NCBI GenBank assembly: GCA_018064455.1
Contig: JAGHVH010000010.1
Location: forward strand, 124,001-188,000
Length of the DNA: 64,000 nt
Reading direction: 5' to 3'
DNA from: Candidatus Limimonas egerieequi
GTDB taxonomy: Bacteria > Bacillota > Clostridia > Oscillospirales > Acutalibacteraceae
In this document: positions 19,582 through 27,736 of the stretch, one piece after another
Numbering within the stretch: position 1 is the first letter of the stretch
Layout of the letters: each line of letters starts with the position of its first letter
The notes under the pieces: model-generated
What the model saw: only the letters and a program-made list of their open reading frames with translations
Told to the model about the DNA's origin: nothing
The model's database searches: none
Position numbers and translations under genes: made by a program

Positions 19582-20955
19582 ATGGCAAGCAAGATAAAAT
19601 CAGTTTACGTCTGTAGTTCATGTGGCTATGAGAATCCAAAGTGGTATGGTCGCTGCCCAAGTTGTGGTGAGTGGGATACCTTGGAGGAGAGAGTAGTATC
19701 AAACGAACCTGCATCAATTGCAAAACTCAAATCAGGTTCTCTTGAACGCGGAGTATCACAAAAGATTAAGGATATACAGTCAGATGGTGAGCATCGCTAT
19801 ATGACTGGACTTTCTGAGTTTGATCGCGTTCTTGGCGGTGGTATCGTCAAGGGCTCTCTTGTCTTGCTTTCAGGTGACCCTGGTATTGGTAAATCAACAA
19901 TACTTCTTCAGGTATGTCAGTATCTTGGACAACAGCTCAAGATACTTTATGTATCAGGTGAGGAATCTGCTCACCAGATTAAGCTTCGTGCTGACCGCCT
20001 TGGAGTTGATACAGATAATCTCTTTGTTATGGCAGAGACTGACGTTGAAATTATCTGTGAGCATATCAAGTCAGATAAACCTGACCTTGTCATCGTTGAC
20101 TCAATTCAGACAGTTATGCTTTCCGAACTTTCAAGTTCGTGCGGCAGCATAACTCAGGTTCGCGAGTCAACGAACTATATCATGCGTACAGCCAAGGACT
20201 TTAATATCCCAGTTATTATTGTCGGCCATGTCAACAAGGATGGCAATATTGCTGGACCAAAGGTCCTTGAACACGTAGTTGACGCTGTCCTTTATATTGA
20301 AGGCGAGCGAAACTACAACTATAGAATCCTTCGTGCAGTTAAGAACCGTTATGGTTCAACCAATGAAATTGGTGTATTTGAAATGCTTGATAACGGTCTT
20401 CATCAAGTTGAGAACCCATCTATGATGATGCTCTCTGGACGACCAAAGAATTCCTCTGGCTCATGCGTTGCATGTGCAATGGAGGGTAGCCGTCCTATCT
20501 TGGCAGAAGTTCAAGGCCTTGTTACACCAACGACGTTTGGTAACCCACGTCGTATGGCAAACGGCTTTGATTACAACAGGCTTTCAATGATACTTGCTGT
20601 CCTTGAAAAACGCTGTGGCTATTTCTTTGGCAATATGGACGTCTACCTCAACGTTGTTGGCGGCCTTAAGCTTTACGAGCCAGCAGCAGACCTGTCGGTT
20701 GCTATGGCTCTTGTATCAAGCCTCAAGGACGCCGTAGTACGTGAGGACGTCTTAGCCTTCGGCGAGATAGGCCTTGCCGGCGAAGTTCGCTCGGTATCCC
20801 ATTGCGAACAGCGCGTCAAGGAGGCAGCTCGCCTCGGCTTTACCAAGGTTGTAATTCCAAAGGATAACTTAAAGAGCATTTCAAAAGAACTCACATCTGA
20901 GATAGAAATTATCGGTGTTAAATATCTAAGTCAGGCCTTTGAGGAGATTATATGA
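19582..20955 (+). CDS. radA: DNA repair protein RadA
   Basis: RadA is a RecA-like helicase that promotes branch migration in recombination. Order of features in 457 residues: N-terminal zinc finger (CSSCGYENPKWYGRCPSCGEW), Walker A GDPGIGKST (about 93-101), the RadA-specific KNRYG motif (KNRYGSTNEIG), and a Lon-protease-like C-terminal domain. The start ATG has AAGGA upstream. The stop codon overlaps the next gene's ATG as ATGA, so the two are coupled. Confidence 0.97.
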   Translation: MASKIKSVYVCSSCGYENPKWYGRCPSCGEWDTLEERVVSNEPASIAKLKSGSLERGVSQKIKDIQSDGEHRYMTGLSEFDRVLGGGIVKGSLVLLSGDPGIGKSTILLQVCQYLGQQLKILYVSGEESAHQIKLRADRLGVDTDNLFVMAETDVEIICEHIKSDKPDLVIVDSIQTVMLSELSSSCGSITQVRESTNYIMRTAKDFNIPVIIVGHVNKDGNIAGPKVLEHVVDAVLYIEGERNYNYRILRAVKNRYGSTNEIGVFEMLDNGLHQVENPSMMMLSGRPKNSSGSCVACAMEGSRPILAEVQGLVTPTTFGNPRRMANGFDYNRLSMILAVLEKRCGYFFGNMDVYLNVVGGLKLYEPAADLSVAMALVSSLKDAVVREDVLAFGEIGLAGEVRSVSHCEQRVKEAARLGFTKVVIPKDNLKSISKELTSEIEIIGVKYLSQAFEEII

Positions 20956-21608
20956 AAAACTTGCTCTGCGGAGAGGCGCCTGAGTGGCTCAAATTGGCTT
21001 TTCTAGAATATGACATAAACGTAATAGAAAATGGGCCCTGCAGTGCCTTACAAGAGGCCACAGCGCACCATATTGACCTTGTACTTGTCAAAGTAGGCGA
21101 CAGGTGGTTTAGTAAGGATGACATAGAGGCTAAATTATCGGACAAATACCCTGGCGATGTCCTGTTAAACGTTGCATCACTCGGAAATACTCTTATCCTT
21201 AATCCCAACACCTGTGCAAAGGAAATACTTGATTATGCGACAGAGAGAAATATGAACATAATCAAAGTAAAACAAGGTTATACTAAGTGCAGTACTTTAG
21301 TCGTAAATGATCATTCAATCATAACAGAGGATGAGGGCATCTATAAGTCCGTTTTGGAATCTGGCTTAAACATTGATGCTCTACTTATTAAAAAGGGTTA
21401 TGTGAGCCTTCCTGGCTACGACTATGGCTTCATTGGTGGAGCTACTGCAGTGATAGATAAAAATGTATTCTTTTTTGGCGCTATACAAAAACACCCCGAC
21501 TATGATAAAATCAAGTTGTTCTTAGATAGTCAGGGCAAACAAATTATTCAGTTGTCTAATGACAAGCCACTGCTTGACATTGGAGGATGTGTGGAGTATG
21601 AGCTCTAA
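20952..21608 (+). CDS. DUF6873-like protein with a possible arginine-deiminase (GME) fold
   Basis: A 218-aa protein coupled to radA by an ATGA overlap. Motifs KQGYTKCSTLVVNDHSIITED, LPGYDYGFIGGATAV and a repeat-like strand pattern resemble the guanidino-group-modifying-enzyme fold family found next to radA in Lachnospiraceae. I am fairly, not fully, sure of the family. The 5-fold beta/alpha propeller is inferred from memory of this family rather than shown by the sequence. No activity can be assigned; a catalytic Cys is not obvious at the C-terminus, although GGCVEYEL ends the protein. Confidence 0.55.
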   Translation: MKNLLCGEAPEWLKLAFLEYDINVIENGPCSALQEATAHHIDLVLVKVGDRWFSKDDIEAKLSDKYPGDVLLNVASLGNTLILNPNTCAKEILDYATERNMNIIKVKQGYTKCSTLVVNDHSIITEDEGIYKSVLESGLNIDALLIKKGYVSLPGYDYGFIGGATAVIDKNVFFFGAIQKHPDYDKIKLFLDSQGKQIIQLSNDKPLLDIGGCVEYEL

Positions 21609-22305
21609 AAACGCTAATCTTAAGGAAAAGAAAATAGTTTATTCTGAGTATGCTTATTTCTTTAGCGTGCTCTTTCTCGCCATCTCCATAACCTTTATGA
21701 AGGCTGCTGGATTTGGCGTTTCTTTGTCTTCTGCTCCTGCATACGTTATATATGAAAAGGTATCTCTTACACAGCAGATATCATATGGTACTGCTGAGTA
21801 TACGATTCAAGCATTTATATTGCTCTTCCTATTTATAGTAACTGGTAAATTTGGAAAGAAGCATGTTTTCTCATTCCTAACAACGCTTATCTTTGCAGCA
21901 ACAATTGATGCTATAACTAACGTACTAGAATTATTACCACTTGAGATAGTATGGGTTAGGGTGCTGCTCCTTGCGCTTGCAATAGTAATAGGACCGCTTG
22001 GTTATGCTTTGATGGATCACACATACATCAGTCCTATTGTCTATATTCTCTATGAGCAGGAGATAGCAAAAGCAACAGGTCGTGATCGAAATCTTGTCTA
22101 TTGGACATTTAATGTAATTAGCGGAATATTTGCTATTGGACTTTCATTCTATTTCTTTGGTGTTGGCGCATTTGTCGGTGTTAATATTGCAACCATACTT
22201 TATACACTTTCCAAGATTTTGCTCCGCGAACCATGGGAAAAATTCATTGAAAATCACTTTAAATTTAGGACTAAATACTGGCAACTGGAAAGGCATTTTA
22301 AATAA
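21598..22305 (+). CDS. Integral membrane protein (YczE/YitT-like, DUF6198-type)
   Basis: A 235-aa protein with five to six hydrophobic segments. The pattern (FMKAAGFGVSLSSAPAYVIYEKV; LLLALAIVIGPLGYALM; FNVISGIFAIGLSFYFFGVGAFVGVNIATI) resembles the YczE/YyaS/YitT membrane families of unknown function. The track begins 39 bases early inside the previous gene; ATG 21598 with GGAGGA upstream is preferred and overlaps the preceding stop by 11 bases. It is the last gene of the radA unit. Confidence 0.6.
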   Translation: MSSKNANLKEKKIVYSEYAYFFSVLFLAISITFMKAAGFGVSLSSAPAYVIYEKVSLTQQISYGTAEYTIQAFILLFLFIVTGKFGKKHVFSFLTTLIFAATIDAITNVLELLPLEIVWVRVLLLALAIVIGPLGYALMDHTYISPIVYILYEQEIAKATGRDRNLVYWTFNVISGIFAIGLSFYFFGVGAFVGVNIATILYTLSKILLREPWEKFIENHFKFRTKYWQLERHFK

Positions 22306-22419
22306 TTTCTTATACATAAATTTGTATAATGTTAATTATTTACTTTTTTATTAATAATATATATAATATATAAAAATTTAGAACGAAAATGTTTTTATTT
22401 ATAAAAGGAGGACGTAAAC

Positions 22420-22638
22420 ATGCCAGAATTCAAGTATGAAATCGTAGAAGAATTTGGTGTATTTTCAGAGAACAACAAGGGCTGGACTCGTGAGGTAAAT
22501 CTTATCTCATGGAACGGCGGCGCACCAAAGTATGACATCCGTGACTGGGCTCCAGATCATGAAAAGATGGGTAAGGGTATCACTCTTACAAAGGATGAAC
22601 TCGATGACTTAAAGGACATCCTTAAGGCTATTAAGTAA
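22420..22638 (+). CDS. YdbC/PC4-family single-stranded DNA-binding protein
   Basis: A 72-aa protein of the PC4 (p15) coactivator-like YdbC family. The core KYDIRDWAPDHEKMGKGITLTKDE is diagnostic. Family members dimerise and bind single-stranded DNA without strong sequence preference. Start ATG has AAAAGGAGG seven bases upstream; a strong terminator follows, so the gene is monocistronic. The 110-base region before it is very AT-rich and holds the inverted repeat TTATACA-N6-TGTATAA (22310-22329). Confidence 0.85.
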   Translation: MPEFKYEIVEEFGVFSENNKGWTREVNLISWNGGAPKYDIRDWAPDHEKMGKGITLTKDELDDLKDILKAIK

Positions 22639-22649
22639 TTAGAATTTTG

Positions 22650-22689
22650 AATACTCCATACTCCGCGCCTGGGGTATGGAGTATTTTTT
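22650..22689 (+). terminator. Intrinsic terminator after ydbC
   Basis: AATACTCCATAC pairs with GTATGGAGTATT (12 bp) and can extend inward through TCC/GGG around GCGCCT; a six-T run follows. Confidence 0.88.
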
Positions 22690-22704
22690 AAATGAGGTGT
22701 AATT

Positions 22705-23046
22705 ATGTTAATTGATTTCAATTCAATGGAGGACACCGTACTTCATGAGTTTAACGGTGGACGTGGTGATGTACTCGCTCATATGTATTTTGATGGTAAG
22801 TCAAGAATAATGAGAGCAACTCTCAAAAAGGATTGTTCAATAGGAGAGCACACTCACACATCAAACTTTGAAGTAATCTATGTCCTTTCTGGTATCGCAA
22901 AGATTACTATGAATGGAGTAGAGGAGTTAATAGAGGCTGGTAATGCACATTTCTGCCCAACAGGCAACACACATATGATTGAACAGTATGGGGATGATGA
23001 CCTTGTTATGGCTTGTGTAGTACCTGGTGTAGTATTTGAAGGTTAA
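22705..23046 (+). CDS. Cupin-domain protein
   Basis: A 113-aa single-domain cupin. Motif 1 appears as GEHTHTSNFEVIYVLSGIAKITMNG (metal-binding His residues and a Glu) and motif 2 as NAHFCPTGNTHMIEQYGDDD. Such small cupins bind a metal and either isomerise or sense small ligands; the ligand cannot be predicted. The gene ends two bases before an MFS transporter and is probably co-transcribed with it, hinting at a sugar or small-acid context. Confidence 0.8.
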   Translation: MLIDFNSMEDTVLHEFNGGRGDVLAHMYFDGKSRIMRATLKKDCSIGEHTHTSNFEVIYVLSGIAKITMNGVEELIEAGNAHFCPTGNTHMIEQYGDDDLVMACVVPGVVFEG

Positions 23047-23048
23047 TT

Positions 23049-24383
23049 ATGGAAAAGAAAAGATCTAATTTTGCCATGTGGCTCCTTATCTGGGGACTTG
23101 GTCTTGCAGGCCAGCTCTGCTGGAATATGGAGAACCAGTGGTTTAATACATTTGTATATGCCAAGATAGGCAAGGACCCAAGCATCATTACAGGTATGCT
23201 CATCTGTAGTGCTCTTGCTACAACATTCTCAACTTTCTTCTTTGGAACATGGTCTGACAGAATAGGTAAGAGACGTCATTTCATTTCGCTTGGCTACATC
23301 CTTTGGGGTATTTTCACCATCGGATTTGGACTCACTCAGTTTATTAGCAAAGATATGTATACCCTTGTTGGTATCACAGTTGTTCTTGCTGATACTGTAA
23401 TGAGTTTCTTTGGCTCAATGGGTAATGACTCGGGCTTTAATGTCTGGTGCAACGATATTATGACCGATAAAAACAAAGGTGGCATTGGTGCCGCACTGGC
23501 AACTCAGCCAGTTATTGGCACAATGGTCGGCACCGTTGTTGGTGGTATGCTAGTCGGCTCAGACGATAATTACATGCGCCTCTTTATCGTTATGGGCGTG
23601 TTCGTAATTATCTTTGGTATCATCTCATTTTTTGCGCTCAACAAAAACGATGATGTTGAACCATACAGAGACGGTACTTTCTGGCACCAGTTCCTCAGTG
23701 TATTTAATTTCAAAGAGTTCTTTAAGCTCAAGGAACTTGTGCTTTTACACGTTGGCCTTGCAATATTCTTTATAGGTTTCAACGTTTATTTTGCTTACCT
23801 AGGAAACTACCTTATCTACTATCTTGGCTACAGCCCTGATATGATGGGTATCATCGAAGCAGTTCCACTGACTCTTGCTATGCTTAGTGCTATTCCAGTT
23901 GCAAAGCTTATAAACAAAAACAAGGAACCATACATTGTTCTTGTTGCTGTAATTGTTAATGCAATTGGCTGCCTCATCACATATCTTGTTAAGGCAGAAA
24001 ACGTTGATCCTACCAAGATGTTTAATCCACATGTTTGGATTGGTATCCTTGTTGTAGGACTTGGATATATCTCAATTCTTCAAGCATCAAAAGTATGGGC
24101 AAAGAGACTTTTCCCAGCTGACAAGAAAGGTCAGTTTGAGGGTATTTGGATTCTCTTCTTTGTGCTTATTCCATGGATTGGTGGCTCACTCCTTGGTGAG
24201 GCAACAGTTAAAACTTCTGGCCACACATTCATAGATGCTGCAAGTGGCCAAATGCAATACATTCCAAATGGTAACATCTTCCTTGTAGGTGGTCTTTTCT
24301 GCTTACTATCCCTAATCCCATTTGGTCTTACACTCAAACACCACAAGGCAAGAATCGAAAACAAAGGTGAAACAGATGAGTAA
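23049..24383 (+). CDS. MFS/GPH-type transporter
   Basis: A 444-aa membrane protein with about 12 hydrophobic segments. The loop between helices 2 and 3 reads GTWSDRIGKRRHF, matching the major-facilitator signature G-x-x-x-D-R-x-G-R/K-R. Overall design (early WN(M)ENQWFNTFVY, long central loop RDGTFWHQFLSVFNFKEFFKLKEL) resembles the GPH sugar:cation symporters. The substrate is unknown. Preceded by a cupin gene and overlapped at its 3' end by the DUF362 gene, so the three probably form one unit. Confidence 0.82.
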   Translation: MEKKRSNFAMWLLIWGLGLAGQLCWNMENQWFNTFVYAKIGKDPSIITGMLICSALATTFSTFFFGTWSDRIGKRRHFISLGYILWGIFTIGFGLTQFISKDMYTLVGITVVLADTVMSFFGSMGNDSGFNVWCNDIMTDKNKGGIGAALATQPVIGTMVGTVVGGMLVGSDDNYMRLFIVMGVFVIIFGIISFFALNKNDDVEPYRDGTFWHQFLSVFNFKEFFKLKELVLLHVGLAIFFIGFNVYFAYLGNYLIYYLGYSPDMMGIIEAVPLTLAMLSAIPVAKLINKNKEPYIVLVAVIVNAIGCLITYLVKAENVDPTKMFNPHVWIGILVVGLGYISILQASKVWAKRLFPADKKGQFEGIWILFFVLIPWIGGSLLGEATVKTSGHTFIDAASGQMQYIPNGNIFLVGGLFCLLSLIPFGLTLKHHKARIENKGETDE

Positions 24384-25251
24384 AGTATATTTTTCAAAAG
24401 ATTTAAGCCCAGAGACACTTATCAAGCTCTATGACGCTGTTGGTGTCAAGCTCACTGGCAATATTGCGATTAAAGTTCATTCGGGTGAAAAGGGTAATCA
24501 GAACTTTTTACATCCTGATTATTTTAAACCAGTGGCTGATTATGTAAATTCAAACACTGTAGTTGAGTGCAATACAGCATATGATGGTGAGCGCAACTAC
24601 AGTGACAAGCATTTAAAACTCTTTGATGAGCATGAGTGGTCAAAGTATTTTAATGTTGATCTTCTTGATAAAGATGGTTATGTTGAAATTCCAGTTGAAA
24701 ATGGCAATATCCTTACAAAGAATCTTGTAGGAAAGAACCTTAAGAACTATGATTCACTCCTTGTTCTTTCACATTTCAAAGGACATCCAATGGGTGGATT
24801 TGGTGGTGCGCTAAAACAGCTTTCTATCGGCTGTGCATCAACAGAGGGTAAATGTTACATTCACTCAGCAACTAAAACAATTGACCAGAATAACATCTGG
24901 TCCAATGTTGCAGCGCAGTCTGACTTCTGTGAATGTATGGCAGATGCTGCAAAATCAGTTGTTGACCTCTTTGATGGAAAAGCAGTTTACATTTCTGCAG
25001 CAGTAAACCTGTCGGTTGACTGCGACTGCTGCGCTATCGCAGAGGACCCTTGCATGGCCGATATCGGCATATTTGCGTCATCTGACCCAGTTGCACTCGA
25101 TGCAGCTTGCGTCGATGCTGTATATGCCTCAAACGACCCAGGCAAGGATCATTTTATCAAACGTATTGAGGAACGCCTTGGCAAGCATACAATCGATGCT
25201 GCTGCCAAGATAGGCGTTGGCTCAAAAGAATATGAACTTATTGAAATTTAA
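24376..25251 (+). CDS. DUF362-family protein lacking the usual ferredoxin insert
   Basis: A 291-aa protein with the DUF362 core: AIKVHSGEKGNQNFLHPDY, VLSHFKGHPMGGFGGALKQLSIGCAS and DIGIFASSDPVALDAACVDA. Family members often carry an internal 2x4Fe-4S ferredoxin domain. Here no CxxCxxCxxxCP motif is present, only scattered cysteines (FCECM, DCDCCAIAEDPC), which might still bind a cluster. The track start is inside the transporter gene; ATG 24376, overlapping the transporter stop by eight bases with AAAGGTG upstream, is preferred. Function unknown. Confidence 0.75.
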   Translation: MSKVYFSKDLSPETLIKLYDAVGVKLTGNIAIKVHSGEKGNQNFLHPDYFKPVADYVNSNTVVECNTAYDGERNYSDKHLKLFDEHEWSKYFNVDLLDKDGYVEIPVENGNILTKNLVGKNLKNYDSLLVLSHFKGHPMGGFGGALKQLSIGCASTEGKCYIHSATKTIDQNNIWSNVAAQSDFCECMADAAKSVVDLFDGKAVYISAAVNLSVDCDCCAIAEDPCMADIGIFASSDPVALDAACVDAVYASNDPGKDHFIKRIEERLGKHTIDAAAKIGVGSKEYELIEI

Positions 25252-25264
25252 GGAGTAATTCCTG

Positions 25265-25822
25265 ATGAAAAGATTAGTTGGACTATTTCTATCCTTAACT
25301 ATATGTCTTAGTTTAACAGCTTGTCAGTACTCTGTTGTAGTTACTGATGAGGAAGGTAATACTTCTACTGTTATAAGCAATGAGCAGGAGGTACCAGCAA
25401 ATCTTGAAGGACCATATGAGGTCGATAGAGTAGTTGATGGTGATACAATCATCATTGACCTTAATGGCGTAAAAACTAGGGTTAGATTTGCAAACATAGA
25501 CTGTCCTGAAAGTGTTGCTCCAGAGGAGTCTGGTAAAGAAAACACAGAGGAGGGTATGATTGCCTCTGAATTTACCAAGGGACTCCTTCCATCAGGTTCA
25601 AAAGTATATCTTGAATACGATGTAAGCAAAACCGATAAGTATGACAGGACACTCGCATACGTTTACCTTGATGACGGTGAAACAATGATTGAACGCGTAC
25701 TTCTTGAAAATGGTTTTGCCAAGGTATATAACGACAAGAACAATAAAAAGTACACCGATGAATTCTACAAGATTCAAGATGAGGCAAAAGCATCAAAAAT
25801 TGGTATTTGGAAGGATCAATAA
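25265..25822 (+). CDS. Thermonuclease-family lipoprotein
   Basis: A 185-aa exported lipoprotein: signal segment MKRLVGLFLSLTICLSLTAC with lipobox LTAC (lipidated Cys about 20), then a staphylococcal-nuclease domain. The catalytic region is visible in VDGDTIIIDLNGVKTRVRFANIDCPES and in YDRTLAYVYLDDGETMIERVLLENGFAKV. It should be a calcium-dependent nuclease anchored on the outer face of the cytoplasmic membrane. Start ATG has AAGGAG upstream. The Nudix gene follows three bases after the stop. Confidence 0.9.
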   Translation: MKRLVGLFLSLTICLSLTACQYSVVVTDEEGNTSTVISNEQEVPANLEGPYEVDRVVDGDTIIIDLNGVKTRVRFANIDCPESVAPEESGKENTEEGMIASEFTKGLLPSGSKVYLEYDVSKTDKYDRTLAYVYLDDGETMIERVLLENGFAKVYNDKNNKKYTDEFYKIQDEAKASKIGIWKDQ

Positions 25823-25825
25823 CAA

Positions 25826-26377
25826 ATGGATAACGAAGAGTATTTGAGAGAAGAACAGCTTGATAGCGAGGAAATATTTGATGGTGTTATCTTGCATGTT
25901 GTAAAAGATAAAATTAAGTTATCAACTGGCAACACATCATACAGGGAAGTCATAAGACACATTGGTGCAGTATGTGTTATTCCTGTTACAGATAACAATG
26001 AAGCTATTGTTGAGCGTCAATACCGCTATCCTTTCGATGAAGTAATCACTGAAATACCAGCTGGAAAACTTGACTCCAAGACAGAGGATAGGCTAGAGGC
26101 CGCAAAGCGTGAACTTAGGGAAGAGACAGGATACACAGCGGATAAATGGACGAACATTGGTGATTTTTATCCAGCTGCCGCTTACTCTGATGAAAGAATA
26201 ACTATGTTTCTCGCTCAGGGCCTCCACAAAGGAGAGCAGGACCTCGACGATGACGAACTTCTAAATGTTAAGAAAGTGCCTTTATCGGACCTTGTAGACG
26301 ACGTTATGGCAGGTAAGATTCCAGATTCCAAGACTCAGGTCGCAATCCTCAAAGCAGCTAAAATTTTAGGAATATAA
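25826..26377 (+). CDS. Nudix hydrolase (ADP-ribose pyrophosphatase-like)
   Basis: A 183-aa Nudix protein. The Nudix box is GKLDSKTEDRLEAAKRELREETGY, which matches the ADP-ribose pyrophosphatase subgroup, including the upstream RQYRYPFDEVITEIPAGK. Compared with the G-x5-E-x7-RE pattern it appears to have one extra residue between the Gly and the RE pair. Likely reaction: ADP-ribose to AMP plus ribose 5-phosphate. Probably co-transcribed with the nuclease gene upstream and the lipase-like gene downstream. Confidence 0.88.
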   Translation: MDNEEYLREEQLDSEEIFDGVILHVVKDKIKLSTGNTSYREVIRHIGAVCVIPVTDNNEAIVERQYRYPFDEVITEIPAGKLDSKTEDRLEAAKRELREETGYTADKWTNIGDFYPAAAYSDERITMFLAQGLHKGEQDLDDDELLNVKKVPLSDLVDDVMAGKIPDSKTQVAILKAAKILGI

Positions 26378-26393
26378 ATTTGGAGGAGATATT

Positions 26394-27569
26394 ATGAAAC
26401 ACAACTACCCAACAGTTTTTGTTCATGGTCTCGGCGGATGGGGAGACACATCCGGACTTGCAAAAGTGCTTCCACCTTTTGGACTTGTTTTTGACTGTAT
26501 CAAAGCTCTTAACAAGCACGGATACGAAGCATATGCACCTGACATCTCATCTTTTGCTGGCGCATGGGACCGCGCTTGCGAACTTTGGGCATACATCATG
26601 GGTGGAACAGTTGACTACGGAAAAGTTCACTCAGAGAAGTATGGCCATAACAGATATGGTAAAACTTATCCTGGTGTTATCAAGGATTGGGGTACCAAGG
26701 GTGACCATGAAAAGATCAATCTTATCGGCCATTCCTTTGGTGGTCCAGTACTTAAGATGTTCTCAAGCATCGTAAACTATGGCGCAAAAGAGGAAGTAGA
26801 TGGCACACCTGCTGATGAACTCTCACCATTCTTTGCACTTTCAAAACCACAGAAGATTCACAGTGCTACAACACTTTCAGGTGTTAACAACGGAACACAC
26901 CTTGCATCTGCTTTTGGTAAGCGTGGTATGACTGTAATCTCTTATGTACTTCTTTGCTTTGGTGGCCTTATCGGCGACACATTTGTAATGAAAGTATATG
27001 ACTTTGGTCTTAACATGTGGGGAGTTACAACCAACGACACAAAGACATGTGGTTGGTTTAACTTTAGAAACCCACTTCAGTTTGTACCAATGGCTAAGAA
27101 GTATAATGCTCACACATTTGACTCTGTTGCATACGAGATGCAAATTGAGACATGTCAAAATGAGATTAATCCAAGTCAAAAGGAATGCCCAGATCAGTAC
27201 TATTTTGCACGTCGTGCAAACCGTTCATTTAATTTTCATGGCATTCAGCTTCCAACACTTAAGTGCACAATTCCTAACAACTTAACAGAACTTATCACAG
27301 GTAACATTATTTGGCCACACCTTAAAGCTGATTTCTCTTCTAAGGATTGGAGAAACAATGATGGTATGGTTAATGTTATTGGTCAGTCAGCACCACTTAC
27401 ATCAAAGTATGCTGACTATGTTGAAGGTATGAAAGTTGAGCCAGGAATGTGGTACAACTTCCCAGTAGAGGACAAGGATCACTTCTCTTGGGCTGGCTTC
27501 TTTGAGAATCCAGTTAAGTACTATAAGTACAACAGAGACATGATTGAGTTCTTAAACAATCTTGATTGA
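26394..27569 (+). CDS. Lipase-like alpha/beta hydrolase, family I.5-related, no signal peptide (copy 1)
   Basis: A 391-aa alpha/beta hydrolase related to the Geobacillus/Staphylococcus lipases. Shared features: oxyanion motif FVHGLGG, zinc-site block WDRACELWAYIMGGTVDYG...HSEKYGHNRYGKTYP (Asp59, His79, His85 as likely ligands), nucleophile elbow GHSFGG (Ser114) and a late catalytic His in DKDHFSWAG. Secreted relatives have a signal peptide; this one starts MKHNYPTVFVHG, so it is probably cytoplasmic. Start ATG follows GGAGGAG. A convergent paralogue lies 170 bases downstream. Substrate unknown. Confidence 0.82.
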   Translation: MKHNYPTVFVHGLGGWGDTSGLAKVLPPFGLVFDCIKALNKHGYEAYAPDISSFAGAWDRACELWAYIMGGTVDYGKVHSEKYGHNRYGKTYPGVIKDWGTKGDHEKINLIGHSFGGPVLKMFSSIVNYGAKEEVDGTPADELSPFFALSKPQKIHSATTLSGVNNGTHLASAFGKRGMTVISYVLLCFGGLIGDTFVMKVYDFGLNMWGVTTNDTKTCGWFNFRNPLQFVPMAKKYNAHTFDSVAYEMQIETCQNEINPSQKECPDQYYFARRANRSFNFHGIQLPTLKCTIPNNLTELITGNIIWPHLKADFSSKDWRNNDGMVNVIGQSAPLTSKYADYVEGMKVEPGMWYNFPVEDKDHFSWAGFFENPVKYYKYNRDMIEFLNNLD

Positions 27570-27590
27570 TTTTAGGTAATGTGATATATT
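27562..27590 (+). promoter_or_regulatory. Candidate promoter for a small RNA
   Basis: TTGATT (27562-27567), exactly 17 bases, then TATATT (27585-27590). The -35 overlaps the stop codon of the lipase-like gene. The expected start site, 7 bases after the -10, is the first G of the structured segment described next. Confidence 0.5.
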
Positions 27591-27596
27591 TTAGTT

Positions 27597-27681
27597 GGGC
27601 CTAGAAGTAGAGAATGTGTTTCTACACGCCTTCTGGGTAAAAAAGAAATGTTGGGATTGACACACCAACCTAGGCCTTTTT
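27597..27681 (+). ncRNA. Candidate structured small RNA of about 85 nt, unknown family
   Basis: The 5' end GGCCTAG pairs with CTAGGCC just before a five-T run, closing the whole segment. Inside, GTAGAGA...TTTCTAC makes one hairpin (loop around ATGTG) and GTTGG...CCAAC another (loop GATTGACACA). TGTGTT in the first loop is complementary to GACACA in the second, allowing a loop-loop contact. A promoter precedes it and there is no plausible ORF. It does not match SRP RNA, 6S, tmRNA or any riboswitch I know. It could alternatively be an elaborate 3' UTR and terminator of the lipase gene. Confidence 0.45.
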
Positions 27682-27694
27682 ATAGCAATAGAAA

Positions 27695-27728
27695 AACTGC
27701 CGGCTCATATGAGTCGGCAGTTCTTTTA
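27695..27728. terminator. Bidirectional terminator between the two lipase-like genes
   Basis: AACTGCCG and CGGCAGTT flank a further self-complementary CTCATATGAG core, giving a long stem. CTTTT follows on the + strand and TTTTTC on the minus strand. Confidence 0.85.
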
Positions 27729-27736
27729 GTTTATAT

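Noticed and set aside
27597-27681. SRP RNA, 6S RNA or a purine-type riboswitch
   Set aside because: The conserved SRP apical loop, 6S bubble and purine aptamer core sequences are absent; only the general loop-loop arrangement is similar.
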